Below, piece after piece: positions 56,725 through 64,000 of a stretch of 64,000 bases of DNA; position 1 is the stretch's first letter, and each line of letters starts with the position of its first letter. The stretch lies in the NCBI RefSeq assembly GCF_017114865.1, contig NZ_JADEYH010000014.1, positions 96,730-160,729 on the forward strand, given 5' to 3'. Made by a program: the position numbers and the translations under genes. Origin of the DNA: Streptomyces verrucosisporus. GTDB taxonomy: Bacteria > Actinomycetota > Actinomycetes > Streptomycetales > Streptomycetaceae. The notes beneath the pieces are model-generated. The model saw nothing but the letters and a program-made list of their open reading frames with translations. It had not been told where the DNA came from and did not search any database.

Positions 56725-57453
56725 TCAGGCGGGCTGGGTGGCCGCCGCGATCCGCTCGGCGCGCAGCGCCTCGTACCACCGGTCGTCCGTCGGCGGCAGC
56801 GCGTTCACGTCCAGGGCCAGCTTGAGCAGCAGGTCCGCGATCTGCGGGTTCCTGGCCAGCACCGGACCGTGCATGTAGGTACCGAAGACGGTGTCGTTCC
56901 AGGCGCCCTCGGTGCCGTCACCGGTCCCGTTGCCCCTGCCCAGCCGCACCCGGGCCAGCGGCCGTGCGGTCGGGCCCAGGTGCGTGACGCCCTGGTGGTT
57001 CTCGAAGCCCGTCAGCTGGGGCAGCCCCAGCCGCTCGTCCATGTCGGCCAGCACGTCCCCGACGCACCGCTCGCCCTCACCACGGCTGCTGGTGACGTCC
57101 AGCAGCCCCAGGCCCGGCTCGCGCTGCCCGAGGTCGTTGATGAACTCGTGCCCCAGGATCTGGTAGCCGGCGCATACCGAGAAGACGATGGCGCCGTTGT
57201 CCACGGCCCGGTTCAGCCCGCCGTCGCGGCGCAGCCGCTCGGCCGCCAGCCGCTGGGGACGGTCCTCGCCGCCGCCGACCAGGTAGATGTCCCCGGAGGT
57301 GGGGATCGGCTGGTCGGAGCGGACGTCGATCCGCTGCACGCCCAGCCTGCGCTGCCGGGCACGCCGCTCCACCACCAGTACGTTGCCCTGGTCGCCGTAG
57401 GTGCTCAGCAGGTCCGGGTAGACCCACACCACGCGCAGGCCGCTCTCACTCAT
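56725..57453 (-). CDS. gatD: GatD, glutamine amidotransferase subunit of lipid II isoglutaminyl synthase
   Basis: 242 residues from ATG 57453. It is a CobB/CobQ-type class I amidotransferase: DIYLVGGGEDRPQRLA, nucleophile C94 in FSVCAGYQILG, and a late His in FGTYMHGPVL. It supplies ammonia to MurT, which amidates D-isoglutamate in lipid II. It lies 101 bases after murT on the same strand. An in-frame ATG four codons upstream is possible. Confidence 0.92.
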   Translation of the reverse strand: MSESGLRVVWVYPDLLSTYGDQGNVLVVERRARQRRLGVQRIDVRSDQPIPTSGDIYLVGGGEDRPQRLAAERLRRDGGLNRAVDNGAIVFSVCAGYQILGHEFINDLGQREPGLGLLDVTSSRGEGERCVGDVLADMDERLGLPQLTGFENHQGVTHLGPTARPLARVRLGRGNGTGDGTEGAWNDTVFGTYMHGPVLARNPQIADLLLKLALDVNALPPTDDRWYEALRAERIAAATQPA

Positions 57454-57554
57454 GCTCGCTCGCATCCTCGCCGTGTTTCCGGCGTCTTCGACGTCTTTGC
57501 GTCTTCGGCGCCTCCGGACGCCCGGCTCCTGCCGGGAGCCCGGAGGGCCCGGGA

Positions 57555-58793
57555 TCAGTTGCCGACGATGCGGCGCAGATCCTGGAAGGCGGTGTAGTTG
57601 GCGATCGCCTCGATCCGGCCGGGCGGGCACTGCCGCACCGCCTCGGCGGCGTTCTCGCAGACCTGGAAGTCGACCCCCGCGACCTCCAGCCGGACCGCCA
57701 GGTCCAGCTTGCGGTCGCCGATCACGCAGATGGGGTGACCGGCCAGCCGGGAGTAGTCCACGTCCCACAGCCAGGAGGTGTCGGTGCCGTCCGCGCCGCG
57801 CGCGTTGACCGCCAGGATCACGGGCGCCGGCGGGCCGTCGATCAGGGAGAAGGTCTCCAGCCAGCCGGCCGGATTCTTCGCCAGCAGCAACCGGATCTCG
57901 CGTCCCTGGAAGGACACCACGTCGTAGCGGCCGGCCACCGCGGTCACCGAGTACATCCGCTCCAGCGCCGTCTGGGGCGGCACCCCGAAGGCGGCGGCGA
58001 CGGCCGCGGAGGTGGTGGCGTTGGCCTTGTTGGCGCGGCCGGGGAGCTGGAGGCGGATCGGCCAGGCCGATCCGTGCGGGTCCAGCACGTGGTCGCCCGA
58101 CAGGGCCCAGCTCGGAGTGGGACGGCGGAAGCCGCACTCGCCGCAGAACCAGTCGTCCCCGGGGCGCTGCATCACGCCGCCGCAGGCCGGGCAGGACCAG
58201 GCGTCGTCCTTCCACTCCTGGCCCGCGGCCACCCACACCACGTTGGGGGAGGAGGAGGCGGCCCACACCACCAGCGGATCGTCGGCGTTCGCCACGATCA
58301 CGGCCTTGGACCCGGACAGCCCCTCGCGCCAGCGCTCGGCGAGCATCCGGGTCTCGGCGGCGCGGTCGAGCTGGTCGCGGGAGAGGTTCAGCAGGGCGAT
58401 CGCCTTGGGCGTCACATCGCGGGCGACCGCGGCGAGGTACTTCTCGTCCACCTCGATGACGCCGTAGCGCGCCTCGCCGCTCCCGGCGAGCGCCGCGGTG
58501 ATGCCCGCGGGCATGTTGGCGCCCAGCGCGTTGGAGACGACCGGGCCGGCGGCCCGCAGCGCCTCGGCGATCAGCCGGGTCGTCGTGGTCTTGCCGTTGG
58601 TCGCCGACACCAGGACGACGTCCAGGTTCTGGGCGAGTTTGGCCAGCAGGTCGGGATCGAGCCTGAGGGCCACCTTCCCGCCGATCACCGACCCGCTGCC
58701 ACGGCCCGCGGCCCGTGACACCGCCGCGGCTGCCTTGCCCGCCGTCACGGCCAGTTTGGCCCGCGGCGGCAGCGGCTCCGTGTTGCCTGACAT
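57555..58793 (-). CDS. murT: MurT, Mur-ligase subunit of lipid II isoglutaminyl synthase
   Basis: 412 residues. The ATP loop is SATNGKTTTTRL, as in MurC-F; AEALRAAGPVVSNALGANM and LNLSRDQLDRAAET follow. A zinc-ribbon insert (CPACGGVMQRPGDDWFCGEC) is characteristic of MurT. The C-terminal domain has the usual Mur-ligase pattern. With GatD it turns D-iso-Glu of lipid II into D-iso-Gln, important for cross-linking. Divergent from def. Confidence 0.94.
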   Translation of the reverse strand: MSGNTEPLPPRAKLAVTAGKAAAAVSRAAGRGSGSVIGGKVALRLDPDLLAKLAQNLDVVLVSATNGKTTTTRLIAEALRAAGPVVSNALGANMPAGITAALAGSGEARYGVIEVDEKYLAAVARDVTPKAIALLNLSRDQLDRAAETRMLAERWREGLSGSKAVIVANADDPLVVWAASSSPNVVWVAAGQEWKDDAWSCPACGGVMQRPGDDWFCGECGFRRPTPSWALSGDHVLDPHGSAWPIRLQLPGRANKANATTSAAVAAAFGVPPQTALERMYSVTAVAGRYDVVSFQGREIRLLLAKNPAGWLETFSLIDGPPAPVILAVNARGADGTDTSWLWDVDYSRLAGHPICVIGDRKLDLAVRLEVAGVDFQVCENAAEAVRQCPPGRIEAIANYTAFQDLRRIVGN

Positions 58794-58893
58794 CGTCCTT
58801 GTCCCTCCTTGCCCCTGGGTCGGGGATCAGCCTACCGAGGTCCGCTCCCGGCCCCGAACCGCGCCACCCCACAGATGATCAACACGGCGTAGG

Positions 58894-59451
58894 GTGACAC
58901 ACATGCACCGCGGCGCCATTCCCGGAAGTTCCGGCTCCGTCCATCCTCTGCGATTGTCCGCCGACCCGGCCCTGCGCGCGCGGTGCGCCGAGGTGGTCTC
59001 CTTCGACGCGGAGCTGTTCCGCCTGGTGGAGGACCTGTTCGCGTCGATGTACGCCGCGCACGGTGTGGGGCTGGCGGCCAACCAGATCGGCGCCCCCGTG
59101 CGGGTGTTCGTCTACGACTGCCCCGACGACGAGGACCGCCGCCACCTGGGCCACGTGATCAACCCGCGCCTGGTGGAGGCCGGCGGCGTCATCGTACGCG
59201 GTCCGGAGAGCTGTCTGTCCCTGCCCGGTGCGGAGGCCGCCGTGGAGCGCCACGACCGGGCCGTGGTGGAGGGGCGGGACAAGGCGGGGACGCCGGTGCG
59301 GATCGAGGGCACCGGTTTCTTCGCCCGCTGCCTGCAGCACGAGTGCGACCACCTCGACGGCCGCGTGTACACCGACCGCCTCACGGGGCCGCGCCGCCGC
59401 CGGGCGCTGCGCGCGGTACGCCGGACCGCCGCGCTCGACGCGCGGCGCTAG
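58894..59451 (+). CDS. def: Peptide deformylase
   Basis: 185 residues. Motif 1 is GVGLAANQIG, motif 2 ESCLSLPG (metal-ligand Cys), motif 3 QHECDHLDG (HExxH with two His ligands). It removes the N-formyl group from new proteins. GTG 58894 and the ATG three codons later are both possible starts. The last base of its TAG stop is the first base of the inverted-repeat element at 59451-59648. Confidence 0.94.
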   Translation: MTHMHRGAIPGSSGSVHPLRLSADPALRARCAEVVSFDAELFRLVEDLFASMYAAHGVGLAANQIGAPVRVFVYDCPDDEDRRHLGHVINPRLVEAGGVIVRGPESCLSLPGAEAAVERHDRAVVEGRDKAGTPVRIEGTGFFARCLQHECDHLDGRVYTDRLTGPRRRRALRAVRRTAALDARR

Positions 59452-59648
59452 CCCTGTCCGGCAAATCCCGCCTGCTCCGCGGTGTCCGGCACGCACCCCC
59501 CCCGGCCTCCGGCCGGGGGGCACCCCCATGCTGCGTTGTCGATCGTCGGCGCAGCACGCTGCGCTCTCCTCCTCCGCCTTGCGATCGCACGCACCGGACA
59601 CCGCGGAGCCCGTCCTTCGGGCGGACAGCGCTATTTGCCGGACAGGGC
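59451..59648. mobile_element. 198-bp MITE-like element with 16-bp terminal inverted repeats
   Basis: The ends GCCCTGTCCGGCAAAT (59451-59466) and its complement (59633-59648) match perfectly. Inside, a second pair of 15-bp arms (59475-59489 and 59594-59608) also matches, and two more hairpins are nested: 10-bp arms at 59498-59507/59511-59520, and GCTGCG...CGCAGC near 59530-59555. No coding capacity and no obvious target-site duplication. It may be a non-autonomous transposon, or a conserved structured element also acting as a terminator between convergent def and the TetR gene. Confidence 0.65.
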
Positions 59649-59680
59649 CCGGGCCCCGAGGATCGCAGGCACCGCGGTGC

Positions 59681-60322
59681 TCACAGACCCGGGCCGCCGA
59701 CCAGGTCCTTTGCGGTGGCCAGGCCTCCCCACAGCAGATCGGCCAGGTGCCGCACCAGCCGCTCCCGGGGGCAGGGCCGCTCGCCCAGCCACCAGTCGCC
59801 CGCCGCGTGCATCATGCCGACGATCCCGTGCCCCCACACCCGGGCCCGCTCCTCGCGGTCGGCGCCGAGGTCGACGCGTTCGGCGATCACCATGGCCAGC
59901 TCCTCGCCGAGCCTGCGCAACAGGGGGGCCGAGTGCTGGCCGACGTCGAAGCCGCGCTCGCCTCCGGACTCCTCGGCCGGGTGCATCAGGAAGCGGTAGA
60001 CCTGGGGCCTGGCCTCGATGGCGGCCAGGTACGTGTCGAGCGCGGCCTCCACGCGCTCGCGCCGGTCGGTGGGCGCGTCCAGGGCGGCCCGCAGCGCGTC
60101 CACCAGGGCGTCGGTGTGCCGTACCGCCAGAGCGCGGTAGAGGCCGCCCTTGTCGCCGAAGTGCCGGTAGAGGATGGGCTTGGTGATGCCCGCCTCGGCG
60201 GCGATGGCGTTCATCGAGGCGCCCGGGCCGTCGCGCAGCACCACGCGCTCGGCGGCCTCCAGGAGTTCCCGGCGGCGGCGCTCGGTGGCGCTGCGCTGGT
60301 CCTCCCGCTGTGTGGTCTCCAT
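59681..60322 (-). CDS. TetR family transcriptional regulator
   Basis: 213 residues from ATG 60322. The N-terminal HTH reads RRELLEAAERVVLRDGPGAS, then MNAIAAEAGITKPILYRHFG; the C-terminal ligand domain has LLRRLGEELAMVIAERVD. It is divergent from an acyl-CoA dehydrogenase gene whose start region holds a GGTAAC/GTTACC palindrome, so it probably represses that gene in response to an acyl-CoA or related ligand. A longer frame extends to 60430 but overlaps the operator region. Confidence 0.92.
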   Translation of the reverse strand: METTQREDQRSATERRRRELLEAAERVVLRDGPGASMNAIAAEAGITKPILYRHFGDKGGLYRALAVRHTDALVDALRAALDAPTDRRERVEAALDTYLAAIEARPQVYRFLMHPAEESGGERGFDVGQHSAPLLRRLGEELAMVIAERVDLGADREERARVWGHGIVGMMHAAGDWWLGERPCPRERLVRHLADLLWGGLATAKDLVGGPGL

Positions 60323-60435
60323 GTTCCTCGGCCTCCCCGACCCTGCTGTGACACCTCGGTGCCGCCTGAGCGCAACGTAACACCCGCGGGGCGTACGCGA
60401 GGGTGTCGACGGCGGAGGTTGACATCGCACTGGCC

Positions 60436-60464
60436 GGTAACATATTCACGTTACCGCTAGTAAC
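60436..60464. promoter_or_regulatory. Overlapping palindromes, probable TetR operator
   Basis: GGTAAC (60436-60441) and GTTACC (60450-60455) form one inverted repeat with 8-base spacing; GTTAC (60450-60454) and GTAAC (60460-60464) form a second. They lie 20-48 bases before the acyl-CoA dehydrogenase start. Confidence 0.65.
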
Positions 60465-60483
60465 AACGGATGGAGGGGCTTCC

Positions 60484-61710
<1,227 letters not shown>

Positions 61711-61722
61711 CCTCCCACCCCA

Positions 61723-61756
61723 CCGGGTGGCCGCCGCACGGTCGGCGGCCACCCGG
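61723..61756 (+). terminator. Terminator after acyl-CoA dehydrogenase
   Basis: Perfect 14-bp arms (61723-61736 and 61743-61756) with a 6-base loop, starting 12 bases after the stop codon. Confidence 0.85.
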
Positions 61757-62098
61757 CGGGGCACACCCTGCCCCACCGCACACCTTGGCGCCGTCCGGTC
61801 CCTGCCCGCCGGAAACGCGCGCTCAGCCCCCAGCCGGGGTGCGCGCCGTCACCCGCCGACAGTACCGCCCCGGCCCGGCCCCGCCCCCCCCGCGCCCCCT
61901 GACCGCACCCCGCGACCCGCCGCGTTCACCCGACACGCCCGCACCCATTCGGGCTGATCCCGGCGACACGCCGAACCGGTGCGCAGACCGGCCACCGAGC
62001 CGCCGCACACCATCCAGGGAGAGCAACAACCGCCCCCCCCATAAGCCTTTTGACACCCCGAACAGATTGCCCGGGCAAGGCCCGGCCCTCGGGGGACC
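61757..62098. other. Gene-free stretch before the NlpC regulatory region
   Basis: 342 bases in which I see no convincing gene; a frame through it is Pro/Arg-rich low complexity. It contains TTTTGACACC at about 62048-62057 (a possible -35 core) and a 12-base perfect palindrome, TTGCCCGGGCAA, at 62067-62078. Confidence 0.5.
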
Positions 62099-62101
62099 AG
62101 T

Positions 62102-62117
62102 AGTGAGCATGTTCACA
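62102..62117 (+). promoter_or_regulatory. CRP-like binding site
   Basis: AGTGAGCATGTTCACA fits the CRP consensus TGTGA-N6-TCACA except for the first base. It lies upstream of the c-di-AMP riboswitch, in the likely promoter region of the NlpC/P60 gene. A second palindrome (CCGATCG-AC-CGATCGG, 62126-62141) follows. Confidence 0.5.
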
Positions 62118-62244
62118 AAACATCTCCGATCGACCGATCGGGAGCTTTTCTGACGCACTATCCGTAGAAGACCGCAAGTCCCCGCCGCGGGGCGGGGCCG
62201 CCCGGGCGGACGCCCAATCCTGCCGCCGCCCGGGTGATGTACGG

Positions 62245-62385
62245 ACCATGACGAGGCGGCAGGAGCGGGAGACCCGAGCAAGACGGGCCGCGCACGACGC
62301 GGCCCTTGGGGTGAAGCCACGCGACGTGTGGCCGGGCAACTTCGCCGGCCCGAACCCGACAGGTCATCTTTCGCAGGCGTACGAC
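62245..62385 (+). promoter_or_regulatory. ydaO-type c-di-AMP riboswitch
   Basis: Conserved ydaO-class blocks appear in order: GGGAGACC at 62267-62274, GGGGTGAA at 62308-62315, CCCGAACCCGAC at 62349-62360 with AGGTCA after it, and GCAGGCG near 62373. The spacing and the intervening GC-rich stems match Streptomyces members of the class, which sit before cell-wall hydrolase genes such as rpfA. Boundaries are approximate. Binding of c-di-AMP is expected to reduce expression of the downstream hydrolase. Confidence 0.85.
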
Positions 62386-62398
62386 GAAGGGTTCACTC

Positions 62399-62872
62399 AT
62401 GTCTGCGCACGCACGCATAGCGGCTCCTGTGTCCCGGGCGGGCATCACCACCGCCGTCACCGCCGCCACCCTGGCGGGGACGATGCTCATTCCGTCCGCC
62501 GCACCCGAGGCCGAGGCGGCCACCCCCGCCGGCAAGGCGCTCAGGGTCGCGGCCTCCAAGAAGGGCGCCCCCTACAGCTACGGCGCCGCCGGCCCCAGCC
62601 GGTTCGACTGCTCGGGACTCACCCAGTACTCGTACAAGAAGGCGGGCAAGAAACTGCCGCGCACCGCGGCGGCCCAGTACAACCGCTCGAAGAAGGTCTC
62701 CGCCAAGTCGCGCAAGAAGGGGGACCTGGTGTTCTTCCACTCGGGCGGCAGTGTCTACCACGTCGGCATCTACGCCGGCGAGGGACGGATCTGGCACTCT
62801 CCCAAGCCGGGCAAGACCGTCCGCAAGGAGAGGATCTGGACCAAGAGCGTGCGCTACGGGCGCGTGAGGTGA
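62399..62872 (+). CDS. Secreted NlpC/P60 cell-wall hydrolase
   Basis: 157 residues from ATG 62399. A signal peptide ends near AEA (residue 41). The NlpC/P60 catalytic set is Cys71 (RFDCSGLTQYSY), His121 (VYHVGIYAGEG) and a third polar residue, His133. It should cut within peptidoglycan stem peptides. The mature protein is very Lys-rich. It lies directly after a c-di-AMP riboswitch, so its amount is probably matched to growth or germination state. A frame that runs through the riboswitch is not coding. Confidence 0.92.
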   Translation: MSAHARIAAPVSRAGITTAVTAATLAGTMLIPSAAPEAEAATPAGKALRVAASKKGAPYSYGAAGPSRFDCSGLTQYSYKKAGKKLPRTAAAQYNRSKKVSAKSRKKGDLVFFHSGGSVYHVGIYAGEGRIWHSPKPGKTVRKERIWTKSVRYGRVR

Positions 62873-62888
62873 CACAGCGGCACCCGAA

Positions 62889-62919
62889 CCGGGCCGGGCC
62901 CCGCAAGGGCCCGGCCCGG
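62889..62919 (+). terminator. Terminator after NlpC/P60 gene
   Basis: Perfect 13-bp arms (62889-62901 and 62907-62919) with a CGCAA loop, followed by CCCGTTT. Confidence 0.85.
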
Positions 62920-62996
62920 CCCGTTTCAGCCCGTGGCGATTACGCCACGGGCGTGAAGCCGTTCCGCCCGGCCGCGCCGGCGGGCACGCTCGGCCC

Positions 62997-64000
62997 ATGA
63001 GACTTCTGGTGCTGGGCGGAACGGAGTTCGTCGGCCGTGCGGTCGCCGAGGAGGCGCTGGCGCGCGGCTGGGAGGTGACCGTCCTCAACCGCGGACGCCA
63101 CGCCCCACCGCCTGGTGCCACCGCGCTGCGGGGCGACCGCACGGCCGACGGCGGGCTCGCAGCCCTGAAGGACCCGGTCGGCGGCTGGGACGTCGTGGTC
63201 GACACCTGGTCGGGGGCGCCCGCCGCGGTACGCGACGCCGCGGCCTCGCTGGCGAGGCGTGCGGGGCGCTACGCGTACGTCTCCAGTCGCTCGGTGTACG
63301 CCTACCCGTCCCCGGCCGGCCTGGACGAGACCGGCCCGCTCGTCGACGGCTCGCCCGACGACGACGGCGTCGCCGACTACGCCAGGGCCAAGCGCGGAGG
63401 GGAGATGGCCGTCGAGGCGGCCTTCGGTGACCGGGGCCTGCTGGTGCGGGCGGGGCTGATACTGGGCCCGTACGAGAACATCGGTCGGCTGCCGTGGTGG
63501 CTGCTGCGTGTCGCCCGGGGCGGTGAGGTGCTGGCGCCCGGCCCCCGGGACCTCCCCCTGCAGTACGTGGACGTGCGCGACCTCGCCGTCTGGACGCTGG
63601 ACGCCGCCGGGCGCGGGCTGGGCGGCCCGTACAACCTGGTGAGCCCGCCCGGCCACGCGACCATGAGGGAGTTGCTGGGCAGCTGTGTGCGCGTCACCGG
63701 TTCCGGCGCCGAACTGCGGTGGACCGCCCCGGAGCCGATCCTGGCGGCGGGGGTGCGGCCGTGGACGGATCTGCCGGTGTGGATCCCGCCGGGCGAGCTC
63801 CACGACGCCATGCACGCCGGGGACGTCTCCCGGGCCGTCGCGGCGGGGCTGCGCTGCCGCCCCGTGGAACGGACCGTGGCCGACACCTGGGCCTGGCTGT
63901 GCGGCCTGGACGGCGAGCCGCCCCTCCGCCCCGACCGCCCCCGGGTCGGACTGGAGCCCGCGAAGGAGGCCGAGATCCTCCGCACGGTGGCGAGCCGGCC
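62997..64000 (+). CDS. NAD-dependent epimerase/dehydratase-type protein (truncated by window end)
   Basis: From ATG 62997 an open frame runs off the window; 334 codons are visible. The extended-SDR NAD motif is GGTEFVGRAV near residue 8. Catalytic Ser and Tyr-x3-Lys are in VSSRSVYAYP and DYARAKRGGE. Further conserved pieces are RAGLILGPYENIGRLPWW and LQYVDVRDLAVW. It is probably a sugar-nucleotide epimerase or related reductase. No neighbour indicates the pathway. Confidence 0.85.
   Translation, partial: MRLLVLGGTEFVGRAVAEEALARGWEVTVLNRGRHAPPPGATALRGDRTADGGLAALKDPVGGWDVVVDTWSGAPAAVRDAAASLARRAGRYAYVSSRSVYAYPSPAGLDETGPLVDGSPDDDGVADYARAKRGGEMAVEAAFGDRGLLVRAGLILGPYENIGRLPWWLLRVARGGEVLAPGPRDLPLQYVDVRDLAVWTLDAAGRGLGGPYNLVSPPGHATMRELLGSCVRVTGSGAELRWTAPEPILAAGVRPWTDLPVWIPPGELHDAMHAGDVSRAVAAGLRCRPVERTVADTWAWLCGLDGEPPLRPDRPRVGLEPAKEAEILRTVASR

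Noticed and set aside
61785..62153. A 122-codon Pro/Arg-rich frame before the riboswitch
   Set aside because: No family features or ribosome-binding site, and it crosses the CRP-like site and palindromes. The terminal piece starting at GTG 62103 is too short to support.
62248..63000. A frame reading through the leader of the NlpC/P60 gene
   Set aside because: It runs through the c-di-AMP riboswitch and then antiphase to the hydrolase; the conserved RNA blocks explain the sequence.

Overview
The window is actinobacterial chromosomal DNA, almost certainly from Streptomyces or a close relative. Base composition is very GC-rich with G or C in most third codon positions, there are many GTG and some TTG starts, and neighbouring genes are often stitched by ATGA/GTGA overlaps. 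Marker loci agree: a conservon (cvnABCD plus a CYP157/CYP154-like P450 pair), a subtilisin-inhibitor-type secreted protein, a c-di-AMP riboswitch before a cell-wall hydrolase, a DasR-type operator and a MurT/GatD pair. I see no rRNA, tRNA, CRISPR array, phage or complete insertion sequence; the only mobile-looking item is a 198-bp element with terminal inverted repeats at 59451-59648.

Layout: 1-10623 is the end of an extracellular polysaccharide cluster (acetyltransferase tail, two glycosyltransferases, Wzy-like polymerase, Wzz-like co-polymerase with a degenerate kinase domain, Wzx-like flippase, a secreted beta-propeller/Fn3 protein, a cytidylyltransferase and a CDP-alcohol phosphotransferase). 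10846-15101 is sbcDC, followed by an SDR enzyme. 16078-21360 is a six-gene conservon on the minus strand. 21798-27514 holds a DUF885 protein, an Lrp regulator divergent from a PLP trans-sulfuration enzyme, an ACT-GNAT protein and a DUF1990 protein. 27556-31707 pairs a PhoD-type phosphatase with a divergent four-gene roadblock/DUF4388 cluster. 31735-37283 is rich in regulators (MocR, GntR/HutC, ROK) with a DMT exporter and an SDR enzyme.

37386-42922 carries mug, purB, an SGNH hydrolase and two CNNM/CorC membrane proteins. 43209-45562 has a GNAT, an F420-type oxidoreductase and a lone ABC ATPase. 45719-51173 is the biotin locus (bioB-bioA-bioD-methyltransferase, divergent from bioF). 51218-59451 holds a DUF6328 protein, an acyltransferase, argG, the inhibitor-like protein, a 52-residue membrane protein, a CtaG-type protein, gatD-murT and def. 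59681-64000 has a TetR regulator divergent from an acyl-CoA dehydrogenase, the riboswitch-controlled NlpC/P60 hydrolase and a truncated epimerase.

Three parts look most worth following: the unusual mixture of Wzx/Wzy-type and CDP-alcohol chemistry at the left edge; two independent roadblock-protein systems (the conservon, and the 29488-31707 cluster that has no GTPase); and layered RNA/DNA control signals, especially the CRP-like site plus c-di-AMP riboswitch, the hairpin over the DUF1990 start codon and the 13-codon ORF wedged between two roadblock-cluster genes. Functional statements are from reading translations and motifs only; no database search was possible.
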